Below, piece by piece: positions 1-6,195 of a stretch of DNA of 10,797 bases. Where the stretch lies: the NCBI GenBank assembly GCA_014523485.1, contig JAATVK010000076.1, forward strand, positions 1-10,797, in the 5' to 3' direction. The position numbers and the translations under genes are program-made. Position 1 is the first letter of the stretch. The number at the start of each line of letters is the position of its first letter. This DNA is from Nitrososphaerales archaeon TH5894. GTDB lineage: Archaea > Thermoproteota > Nitrososphaeria > Nitrososphaerales > Nitrososphaeraceae. The notes beneath the pieces are model-generated. The model made no database searches and had not been told where the DNA came from. It saw only the letters and a program-made list of their open reading frames with translations.

Positions 1-633
1 AAAATAGCTGCTGTTATTCCTATGAAAAGTCTTCATTCAGCCAAATCTCGATTATCAAATATTTTAACAGCTCAACAACGAAAAAATCTTGCAATGTATC
101 TTTTGGATGCTACAATAAAAGAGTTAAAAAAATCTAATTTTATTTCCGAAATTATAATAGTTTCTAATGATAAAGCATTGAAACAATATAGTTGTATAAA
201 CGATCTAAAATTTATTAAAGATTCAGATGAAGGTGTTAACCAAGCAGTAATACTAGCTGATAAATATTGTATCGATAATGGTATAAATGCAAACATTGTA
301 ATTCCACAGGATTTACCATTTATTTCAGCCAAAGAAATAGATAAAATTTGTACTATTTCAAATAAATATCACAAGTGTATTATCATATGTCCGTCCAAAC
401 GCTTTGATGGTACAAATGTATTGTTCAGAAAACCGCCAGATGTTATTAAGACTCATTATGATAATAATAGTTACATGAATCATTTAAAGGAAGCATATAA
501 ATTCAAAATTCCAATTGAATCATTGGATATAGTCAAGCTTAGGTTCGACCTGGATACCAAAGAGGATTTACTTGAATTGTTTCCACTTGAGAATTGGAAT
601 TCTGTTTTAAAAGATTATGATAACATAAAATAA
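1..633 (+). CDS. cofC: 2-phospho-L-lactate guanylyltransferase (CofC), 5' end cut off by window
   Basis: CofC joins a GTP-derived GMP to 2-phospholactate (or a related three-carbon phosphate) to make the activated side-chain donor for coenzyme F420, in the cytoplasm. The reading frame is open from base 1, and the residues before the first visible Met (codon 8) read KIAAVIP, exactly the usual CofC N-terminus. The true start is therefore just upstream, probably one codon away. Visible family features, counted from the first codon: P7-x-K9, then KSRL at 15-18 (nucleotide binding); GVNQAV near 78; the metal-binding DLP in IPQDLPF near 104; a GTN motif followed by a PP pair near 130-140; and a C-terminal LDTKEDL segment. 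About 210 residues are visible, matching the family length. The 166-base gap after it and a separate promoter for the next gene suggest it does not share a transcript downstream. I am confident of the family; whether the substrate is phospholactate or another three-carbon acid cannot be read here. Confidence 0.9.
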   Translation, partial: KIAAVIPMKSLHSAKSRLSNILTAQQRKNLAMYLLDATIKELKKSNFISEIIIVSNDKALKQYSCINDLKFIKDSDEGVNQAVILADKYCIDNGINANIVIPQDLPFISAKEIDKICTISNKYHKCIIICPSKRFDGTNVLFRKPPDVIKTHYDNNSYMNHLKEAYKFKIPIESLDIVKLRFDLDTKEDLLELFPLENWNSVLKDYDNIK

Positions 634-744
634 TTAAAACTGCCAAGATTATTTATCTATGAGTTTTGTAAGAATTATGAGTAATCTTTCATTTAATATT
701 TAATAGTTTACAATTATATATTAAAAAAATATATCAATAAACTA

Positions 745-751
745 ATTTTTT
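745..751 (+). terminator. possible T-tract terminator after cofC
   Basis: A short run of T lies in the gap between cofC and the reductase gene. Just before it, at about 716-734, is an AT-only inverted repeat (ATATATT / AATATAT). Archaeal termination often needs only a T-tract. In DNA this AT-rich such runs are common by chance, so this is weak. Confidence 0.25.
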
Positions 752-769
752 ACTTTATCTCAAGTTAAC

Positions 770-776
770 TATATTA
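770..776 (+). promoter_or_regulatory. TATA box for the reductase gene (leaderless start)
   Basis: TATATTA lies at -30 to -24 relative to the ATG at 800. An archaeal TATA box sits about 26 bases upstream of transcription start, so transcription should begin at or within a few bases of the ATG. No Shine-Dalgarno sequence precedes the ATG. Together these indicate a leaderless message. Confidence 0.55.
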
Positions 777-799
777 AGTATATACTGCAAATCCAAAGC

Positions 800-1849
800 A
801 TGAAAGCAGCTGTTTTTAGAGAATATAATCAGGATCCTACGAAAGTTGTGAAGATTGAAGATATCGATACTCCCAAATTAAAACCCAATGAAGTTTTGAT
901 TAAAGTGGAATCAGCATCCTATAATTATAATGATTTATGGGCAATTTGGGGAGACCCAGTTAAAACTCCTTTGCCTCATATTTCTGGAAGTGACGTTGCC
1001 GGGCCCGTTGTTGAAGTAGGAGAAGATGTTACCAAATTTAGACCAGGTGATAGAGTTGTTTCACATTCCAATCTCAGTTGCAGGATCTGTGAAATGTGTA
1101 CTGCAGGAAGGGAATACGATTGTAATGACCGAAATATTTGGGGATTTCAAACTGGACCGTTATGGGGAGGATTCGCACAATATACTCATTTGCCGGAGGT
1201 TAATGTTGCAAAGATACCTGATTCTGTTTCATTTGATGATGCAGCAGCTATTTCTATGGTAGGAATGACAGCTTGGCATATGTTAGTTGACCGTGCAAAG
1301 ATCAAACCAGGCCAAACAGTCCTAATAATGGGTGGAACCAGCGGTGTAGGTATGGCAGGAATTCAAATTGCAAAATTATATAATTGTGATGTTATTGCTA
1401 CTGCAGGCAATCAAGAAAAAATGGACACATGTAAAAAATTAGGAGCTGACCAAGTTGTAAATCATAGAGAGCCAGATTGGTACAAAAAAGTTAGAAATTT
1501 AACAAATAAACAAGGCGTGGATGTTGTATTTGAACATATAGGAAAAGCAGTTTTTCCTCAGGAGGTCTCTTTATTAAAAATGGGTGGAACATTAGTTGCA
1601 ACCGGTGCAACTACAGGTTATGATACAACACTTGATCTTCGATATTTGTTCTTTAAAGGGACTAATTTATTAGGTTCTACACAAGGAACAAAATCAGGTC
1701 TAGAAGATGTAATTTATTGGACAGGACGAGGGAAAATTAAACCACTTATTGCTACTAAATTACCATTCTCTGAAATGGTCAAAGGTCATGTTATGATGGC
1801 AAATGCCGATCAAATTGGTAAAATATTAACTAACCCCCAAGAACTCTAA
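800..1849 (+). CDS. Medium-chain dehydrogenase/reductase with structural zinc lobe
   Basis: This 349-residue protein is of the usual MDR length. It has an N-terminal GroES-like domain (about 1-130), a Rossmann NAD(P)-binding domain with GGTSGVG at 178-184, and a C-terminal return to the catalytic domain. Four cysteines, C94, C97, C100 and C108, have the spacing of the MDR structural zinc lobe. The catalytic zinc ligands of true alcohol dehydrogenases appear to be absent: the Cys-x-x-Asp site is NYND (42-45), the GHE motif is GSD (63-65), and the third ligand region reads ISMVGMTA. It is therefore more like quinone or enoyl/acryloyl-CoA reductases, reducing an activated C=C bond with NAD(P)H, than an alcohol dehydrogenase. 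The start is fixed by the TATA box at -30. The codons look less AT-rich than those of neighbouring genes. The substrate is unknown; an acryloyl-CoA reductase role in the 3-hydroxypropionate/4-hydroxybutyrate cycle is only a hypothesis. Confidence 0.88.
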   Translation: MKAAVFREYNQDPTKVVKIEDIDTPKLKPNEVLIKVESASYNYNDLWAIWGDPVKTPLPHISGSDVAGPVVEVGEDVTKFRPGDRVVSHSNLSCRICEMCTAGREYDCNDRNIWGFQTGPLWGGFAQYTHLPEVNVAKIPDSVSFDDAAAISMVGMTAWHMLVDRAKIKPGQTVLIMGGTSGVGMAGIQIAKLYNCDVIATAGNQEKMDTCKKLGADQVVNHREPDWYKKVRNLTNKQGVDVVFEHIGKAVFPQEVSLLKMGGTLVATGATTGYDTTLDLRYLFFKGTNLLGSTQGTKSGLEDVIYWTGRGKIKPLIATKLPFSEMVKGHVMMANADQIGKILTNPQEL

Positions 1850-1853
1850 TTTC

Positions 1854-1861
1854 TTTTTTTT
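1854..1861 (+). terminator. T-tract terminator after the reductase gene
   Basis: Eight consecutive T residues begin five bases after the reductase stop codon, without a hairpin. This is the usual form of an archaeal terminator. It also lies just upstream of the TATA-like element of the next gene, which fits separate transcription units. Confidence 0.45.
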
Positions 1862-1863
1862 AC

Positions 1864-1871
1864 TTTTTAAT
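1864..1871 (+). promoter_or_regulatory. weak TATA-like element for the CitE-like gene
   Basis: TTTTTAAT lies at -26 to -19 from the ATG at 1890. The placement fits a leaderless start, but the match to the archaeal TATA consensus is poor. Readthrough from the reductase gene 40 bases upstream is possible. Confidence 0.28.
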
Positions 1872-1889
1872 TCAATTTGTGATTGTTTA

Positions 1890-2825
1890 ATGATGTTTCG
1901 AACACTATTATTTATACCAGGAAATAATAAGAGATTTCTAGAGAAATCAAAATTCCTTTATCCTGATATTTTATGTTTCGATCTTGAAGATTCAGTGCCA
2001 CTTTCAGAAAAGGCAATAGCGAGAAATATGATTATGGAATCTTTTATTTCGAATAAGAGGTCAAATCATATTGATAGCAACAAAGATAATAAAAATAATA
2101 ATAATACCAATTATAAAGACAAAGAATCATCTCAACTTTTTGTTAGAATTAATTCATTTGAATCTGAACTTTATGAACAAGACTTAGAATCTGTAGTTTG
2201 TGAGAGCTTAGATGGTATAGTAATTCCAAAAGTAAATTCAGCGTCAGAACTGAAAAAAATTACTGAAATAATTGCAAATCTAGAAACGAAAAAAAAATTA
2301 AAAAAAACTATTAAGTTAATTCCATCCATAGAATCCTCTCAAGGCGTAGTAAATTCCTATCACATAGCAAAATTTAATTCAAGAATCTGTTCTCTCGTGT
2401 TTGGTGTCTTTGATTATTTGTATGATATGAAATTAGATTATGACAATGAAGGATTAGGATATAGTTATGCTAGGTCAAAAATACCTGTAGATGCCCGAGC
2501 TGCAGGAATTCCAGCTTTGGATTCCATTTGGCAAAATGTAGATGATTTAGAGGGTCTTAAAAGAGATGCTAAAATTGCCAAAAGAATTGGTTATGCAGGT
2601 AAAACTATTATTCATCCAAAGCATATAGAACCAGTTCATAATGTATTTGTGCCCTCACAAAACGAAATTGAATGGGCAAAAAAAGTTGTAGCTAGATTGA
2701 ATCAAATTCAAGAACAAGGTGATAAAAGAGGTGCTTTTAAAATTGATGGTAGAATGATAGACGCAGTACATTTTAAACAAGCAAAACTTATTCTTGACTT
2801 TATTTCAAAAGATGAAAAGCTATAA
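1890..2825 (+). CDS. CitE/HpcH-family CoA-ester lyase-like protein
   Basis: At 311 residues this matches the citrate lyase beta / malyl-CoA lyase family (TIM barrel; Mg-dependent cleavage or hydrolysis of 3-hydroxyacyl-CoA esters such as malyl- or citramalyl-CoA). Visible motifs: RTLLFIPGN at 4-12; DLEDS at 31-35; R-I-N at 86-88 (substrate Arg); E148 in the IPSIESSQG segment (metal ligand); a GVFDYLYD segment near 172-179 containing the probable second metal acid; and the family-typical AGKTIIHPKHI near 236-246. An Asn/Lys/Asp-rich insertion (about residues 54-80, with N-N-N-N) lies between the first strand-helix unit and the RIN strand; it is probably a surface loop. Two adjacent ATG codons (1890 and 1893) make the exact first residue uncertain by one. 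The gene follows the reductase by 40 bases. Family assignment is firm; the actual CoA substrate cannot be told from sequence. Confidence 0.85.
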   Translation: MMFRTLLFIPGNNKRFLEKSKFLYPDILCFDLEDSVPLSEKAIARNMIMESFISNKRSNHIDSNKDNKNNNNTNYKDKESSQLFVRINSFESELYEQDLESVVCESLDGIVIPKVNSASELKKITEIIANLETKKKLKKTIKLIPSIESSQGVVNSYHIAKFNSRICSLVFGVFDYLYDMKLDYDNEGLGYSYARSKIPVDARAAGIPALDSIWQNVDDLEGLKRDAKIAKRIGYAGKTIIHPKHIEPVHNVFVPSQNEIEWAKKVVARLNQIQEQGDKRGAFKIDGRMIDAVHFKQAKLILDFISKDEKL

Positions 2826-2851
2826 TTGTCTTATCTATTAACCCAATGATA

Positions 2852-2871
2852 GAAAAGATTAATTTCTTTTC
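2852..2871. promoter_or_regulatory. 7-bp inverted repeat around the expected TATA site of purB
   Basis: GAAAAGA (2852-2858) and TCTTTTC (2865-2871) are perfect inverted arms around the six-base centre TTAATT. They lie at -38 to -19 from the purB ATG. The centre coincides with the position expected for the purB TATA box. It could be an operator that blocks TBP/TFB binding, or a weak hairpin ending the upstream gene's transcript. It could also be chance in AT-rich DNA. Confidence 0.3.
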
Positions 2872-2889
2872 ATAAATTGAATATCTATA

Positions 2890-4251
2890 ATGGTTATTCT
2901 GCCGATAGATTCTGGAAGATATGGAAGTAAAGATATAAAAAAAATATTTGACGAACAAAAACGGCTGGACTTTATCCTTGAATTTGAAGCAGCAACAGCC
3001 TTAGCCCAATCCAAAGTTGGCATAATTCCAGAAGAAGCAGCCAATGAGATCAATGCTCTAGCCAAATCAGGAAAAATTACATTAACCAGAACAAAAGAGT
3101 TAGAATCTACTACTGATCATGATATGGCTGCAGTAGTAAATGCTATAATTGAACAATGTTCTCCTAATACAAAACCATGGATACATTTTGGGTTAACTAG
3201 TAATGATATTATAGATACAACTACTTCAATGCAATTGAGAGCTTCACTATTAATTATTGAGCCAAAAATTAAAGAATTAGCACTAATATTATCTAAGAAA
3301 GCAGTAGAATTCAAAATTCAACCTGCAGTAGGAAGAACACATGGTCAACATGCAAGTATTATTCCTTTTGGATTAAAATTTGCAGTTTGGGCAATGGAAA
3401 TGGTTAAACACATAGAAAGGATAACAGAAGGAAAAAAGCGTTTCTTAATATGTAAAACTTTGGGAGTAGTTGGAACTGGATCGTTAATGGGTGATAAAGC
3501 ATTGGAAGTACAACAAATAGTCGCTTCGTTATTGGACCTACATCCTATCGAGGCAGCAACACAAATAATTCCAAGAGAACGATTGGCAGAAGTACAATTT
3601 CTTATCGCTTTGATAGCTACTTCATTAGATAAAATTGCAATTGAAATAAGAAATTTACAACGAACAGAGATTGACGAAGTTGCCGAATTTTTTAGCAACG
3701 GGCAAATGGGAAGTAGTGCAGTTCCTGTAAAAAAAAATCCCATTAAGAGTGAAAGAGTATCCTCTTTAGCAAAACTTTTAAGATCTCTTCTAAACGTTTC
3801 TATGGAAAATATTTGTCTTTGGCATGAACGCGATTTATCAAATTCAGCAAATGAACGATTTACTATACCCATGGGAATAATTCTTTTGGATGAAATGTTA
3901 AAGACTATGATAAAAGTTGTTGAAAATTTATTTATAAATATTGAAAAAATATCATCTAATATAGACATTACTCAAGGACAAATTTATGCTGAATTCATTT
4001 TGGAATTCTTGGTACGAAAAGGTATCTCAAGAATTGAAGCATATAGGAATATTCAAAGGGTTGCATTTGAAGCAAAGGATAATGGCAAACCGTTCATACA
4101 AGCAATAAAGGATGATTCTGTTCTTTCAAAATATTTCTCCGATATAGAATTGAACAACCTTTTTACTCCAGAACAACATTTAGCTTCTGGAACCAAGATA
4201 ATTGATAAAGTTTCTTCAATTGTTCGTCGTAAATTATCTACATCAAAATAA
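2890..4251 (+). CDS. purB: Adenylosuccinate lyase
   Basis: PurB acts twice in purine synthesis, releasing fumarate from SAICAR and from adenylosuccinate, as a cytoplasmic homotetramer. The 453-residue protein starts with the archaeal-type ILPIDSGRYGS. It carries the superfamily motifs in order: TTDHD at 74-78, TSNDIIDT at 103-110, GRTHGQHA at 148-155 (with the general-acid/base His region), and the flexible signature loop GSSAVPVKKNP at 274-284 containing the catalytic serine. The long helical bundle and the C-terminal domain with LFTPEQHL are complete. The signature loop reads AVPVKKNP rather than the common AMPHKRNP; this may be a clade feature. The start is supported by the conserved N-terminus and by a plausible but weak TATA region near -30. 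It converges with the asparagine-synthetase-like gene, whose end lies 49 bases away. A 207-codon antisense open frame inside it is not a gene. Confidence 0.95.
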   Translation: MVILPIDSGRYGSKDIKKIFDEQKRLDFILEFEAATALAQSKVGIIPEEAANEINALAKSGKITLTRTKELESTTDHDMAAVVNAIIEQCSPNTKPWIHFGLTSNDIIDTTTSMQLRASLLIIEPKIKELALILSKKAVEFKIQPAVGRTHGQHASIIPFGLKFAVWAMEMVKHIERITEGKKRFLICKTLGVVGTGSLMGDKALEVQQIVASLLDLHPIEAATQIIPRERLAEVQFLIALIATSLDKIAIEIRNLQRTEIDEVAEFFSNGQMGSSAVPVKKNPIKSERVSSLAKLLRSLLNVSMENICLWHERDLSNSANERFTIPMGIILLDEMLKTMIKVVENLFINIEKISSNIDITQGQIYAEFILEFLVRKGISRIEAYRNIQRVAFEAKDNGKPFIQAIKDDSVLSKYFSDIELNNLFTPEQHLASGTKIIDKVSSIVRRKLSTSK

Positions 4252-4300
4252 AATATAATATCAGTAAGTAACTATAAAATGAGACATGGAAGAAGGATAT

Positions 4301-5101
4301 TTAATGTTTAATTTTAGTCATTAATTTTGTTTTTATGTCTTTGTTATTATCCATAAGTTTTGTTAAATTTTTATGGATCAAGGTGCCATATTGAAGAGCT
4401 TTTTTTGGTTTCATTGCAGATTCAATCGGAACATTTAATGAAACTGCAATTTCTCTTAAAATATGTTTCCTAAGGTTATCAGATGGACCGTGGATTTTTT
4501 TCTCTATAGGGATTTTTATTGCATAATTGATAAACTTTTGAGTCAAAAAAGGTTGTTTAATATTAATATGAAATTCTTTCGAAATTTTATTTATTTCATT
4601 TACAAGTGTTAATTCATTGATAATTCTTTCTCCCATAAAATTTTTAACACATTTCTGACCATGTAAAATTATTTGTCTATATTTGTCATATCCACAAAAT
4701 AACTCATCAAAACCATTGGCTGTTAAAACAAGTTTACAATTATTTTGAATAGAAAGAAGAGATATAAAATAAAATGCTATACAATTTTCTATATGGGAAA
4801 TGTTATTACATTCAAGATTGTCAATTACATTTCTTGCTATACTATTAAATTCCTCATTTTGTATTTCATAGGTAAAGTGCTTCATATTTAGGTCATAAGC
4901 AATTTTTCTAGAAAAGTCAAGATCATGTGAAAAAGGAAAACCAATTGATAATAAAATAACTTTATCTTTATAAAGTTCATCAGATATTTTTGCAAGTAAA
5001 GAGCTATCAATCCCTCCTGAAAATGCAATGCCAAAATTTTCGTCTGTTAGAATGCATTCGTCAATAGACTCAATAATTATCCTAATAAGCTCTGAATTCA
5101 T
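4301..5101 (-). CDS. Stand-alone asparagine synthetase C-domain homologue (no glutaminase domain)
   Basis: The 266-residue protein has the ATP-pyrophosphatase fold of asparagine synthetase B. The P-loop SGGIDSS is at 28-34, the NGFDELFCGYDKY block at 129-141 matches the family GADELFxGY motif, PFL at 184-186 matches the PFLD segment, and the C-terminal KPKKALQYG (231-239) matches the family's RPKxAxQxG block. Class-II asparagine synthetases of over 500 residues carry an N-terminal glutaminase beginning with Cys; here that domain is absent and nothing precedes the P-loop except about 25 residues. Such a protein would adenylate a carboxylate with ATP and transfer ammonia or another amine to it. 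Free ammonia, or a separate glutaminase, would be needed. The ATG is fixed by a TATA box at about -25. The real substrate is unknown, and asparagine is only one possibility. Confidence 0.8.
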   Translation of the reverse strand: MNSELIRIIIESIDECILTDENFGIAFSGGIDSSLLAKISDELYKDKVILLSIGFPFSHDLDFSRKIAYDLNMKHFTYEIQNEEFNSIARNVIDNLECNNISHIENCIAFYFISLLSIQNNCKLVLTANGFDELFCGYDKYRQIILHGQKCVKNFMGERIINELTLVNEINKISKEFHINIKQPFLTQKFINYAIKIPIEKKIHGPSDNLRKHILREIAVSLNVPIESAMKPKKALQYGTLIHKNLTKLMDNNKDIKTKLMTKIKH

Positions 5102-5104
5102 TTA

Positions 5105-5118
5105 CTGTGATTTCACAG
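5105..5118. promoter_or_regulatory. palindromic operator candidate CTGTGA-TT-TCACAG
   Basis: A perfect 6-bp inverted repeat with a 2-bp centre lies at -17 to -4 from the start codon of the asparagine-synthetase-like gene. This is directly downstream of its TATA box and across the expected transcription start. Archaeal repressors commonly bind at this position to block RNA polymerase recruitment. It is GC-richer than its surroundings. The regulator is unknown, and no transcription factor gene is visible nearby. Confidence 0.45.
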
Positions 5119-5121
5119 ATA

Positions 5122-5130
5122 TTATATTTT
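5122..5130 (-). promoter_or_regulatory. TATA box for the asparagine-synthetase-like gene
   Basis: Read on the minus strand this is AAAATATAA at -29 to -21 from the ATG at 5101. It is a good archaeal TATA box at leaderless spacing. Confidence 0.55.
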
Positions 5131-5204
5131 ATCGTTTTAGTATTGGGTTTTTTTAATAAAAGTTACTAACTCATTTAAGTGATGATATTATTTTGTTAAG
5201 AATC

Positions 5205-5222
5205 ATTATTATTATTATTATT
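5205..5222. repeat. (ATT)6 microsatellite in divergent intergenic region
   Basis: Six perfect ATT units, followed by a short T run, lie in the 189-base gap between the divergent asparagine-synthetase-like and QueD-like genes. It is simple-sequence DNA with no evident function; copy number may vary between strains. Confidence 0.6.
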
Positions 5223-5261
5223 TTTTAAGATACTCCTTTGTATTTAGAAAAGGCTTAGATT

Positions 5262-5268
5262 TTTATAT
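5262..5268 (+). promoter_or_regulatory. TATA box for the QueD-like gene, supports the TTG start
   Basis: TTTATAT lies at -29 to -23 from the TTG at 5291, the distance expected for a leaderless transcript beginning on that TTG. An in-frame stop at 5270-5272 excludes a start farther upstream than about 5273. Confidence 0.55.
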
Positions 5269-5290
5269 TTAGATTTGCACATTTCTCATA

Positions 5291-6109
5291 TTGTCAAATA
5301 AACGCAATCTGGTTGAAAATGATATTAAGTATCTCAATAATAACGGTGATTATCTATCAAATAGAACTCAATTATCATTATCCAATCTACTAAGTTTTCT
5401 GGGTAAAAAGTATGAGGTAAACTCTGTAATCAAACTTCCTCAAGGTGATATTTTTACAGTAGATTTTAAAACTGATGATGAAAAGTATATTGAAGTTATT
5501 GATTCCAATGATGATTTGATAAAGTTTAACAGGATAAAGAGTATCTATCCAGAATTAAATATAGTTGCAATAGGTTCTTCAAAATATGCAGGCAAATTAA
5601 CTGAATTTGAATCAATCTTTTTCTTTGATACTAAATATGAAAAAATTGGCTCTATTTTTATTGAAGATCCTTCTCTTTCCTTTGATTATGCCCATATTTT
5701 ACCTTTGGTTAAAAAATGTTCTATACTACATGGACATACTTCAACTGTAATGGTTGAAATCATTGGTAGAATGGAAAATGGTTTAGTTATTGATTTCAGT
5801 GAAGCTAAAAGTTTGATAAAAGAAGCAATAAATGAATTAGATCACAAATTTTTTGTAAACAGTCGATACATATCAGCAAAAGATAATCTTTACTATCATG
5901 TGCGGTTTGATGGGCCTCAAGGATATTTTGATCTACAAATGCCAAAATCTACGGTTTATATTTTATCAGATGAGGCTACAGTAGAAAATCTTTCTAAAGA
6001 AATAATTAAAATTTTAGCTCCAAAAATGCCTAAAAATATTGATGCGTTAGGTGTTTATATTTATGAAGGTGTGAATAAGGGAGCTCATCTTTTAGCTGAG
6101 TTACGATGA
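5291..6109 (+). CDS. QueD/PTPS-family protein with extra N-terminal domain, TTG start
   Basis: The C-terminal part (about residues 128-272) is a 6-pyruvoyl-tetrahydropterin synthase/QueD domain. Zinc ligands are H135 (in FDYAH) and H147, H149 (HGH); the catalytic Cys is C143 in the C-x3-HGH spacing of QueD; VIDF is at 166-169, LDH at 183-185, TVEN at 230-233, and the pterin-binding Glu is E259. It probably makes 6-carboxytetrahydropterin for the preQ0/archaeosine tRNA pathway or a related pterin. Residues 1-127 are extra compared with ordinary QueD (about 120-150 residues). The predicted order helix-strand-strand-strand-helix-strand, with D58 and E68 on successive strands (TVDF, YIEVI), resembles a PD-(D/E)xK nuclease-like fold, although the usual Lys is missing. 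The first internal Met is residue 154, inside the catalytic domain, so TTG at 5291 is the only reasonable start. Its TATA box is at -29. PTPS family is firm; exact reaction and N-domain function are inferred. Confidence 0.85.
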   Translation: MSNKRNLVENDIKYLNNNGDYLSNRTQLSLSNLLSFLGKKYEVNSVIKLPQGDIFTVDFKTDDEKYIEVIDSNDDLIKFNRIKSIYPELNIVAIGSSKYAGKLTEFESIFFFDTKYEKIGSIFIEDPSLSFDYAHILPLVKKCSILHGHTSTVMVEIIGRMENGLVIDFSEAKSLIKEAINELDHKFFVNSRYISAKDNLYYHVRFDGPQGYFDLQMPKSTVYILSDEATVENLSKEIIKILAPKMPKNIDALGVYIYEGVNKGAHLLAELR

Positions 6110-6168
6110 TTCTATATTAAACTCGAGTGTGTCTATTGTTTATAGTTTAGATATTAACGTTAATAACC

Positions 6169-6176
6169 ATATAAAA
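6169..6176 (+). promoter_or_regulatory. TATA box for valS
   Basis: ATATAAAA lies at -27 to -20 from the valS ATG, at leaderless spacing. No Shine-Dalgarno sequence is present between it and the start codon. Confidence 0.5.
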
Positions 6177-6195
6177 TTTAAAACTAAAATATAAA

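Noticed and set aside
634..799. possible small RNA gene between cofC and the reductase gene
   Set aside because: No G/C-containing stems, no tRNA-like pattern; only promoter and T-tract elements can be supported.
1026..1262. 78-codon plus-strand open frame inside the reductase gene
   Set aside because: Out-of-frame overlap with a gene whose own motifs run continuously through this stretch.
3345..3968. 207-codon open frame on the minus strand inside purB
   Set aside because: It lies entirely antisense to a gene with complete family motifs, its translation shows no recognisable domain, and it has no promoter-like sequence.
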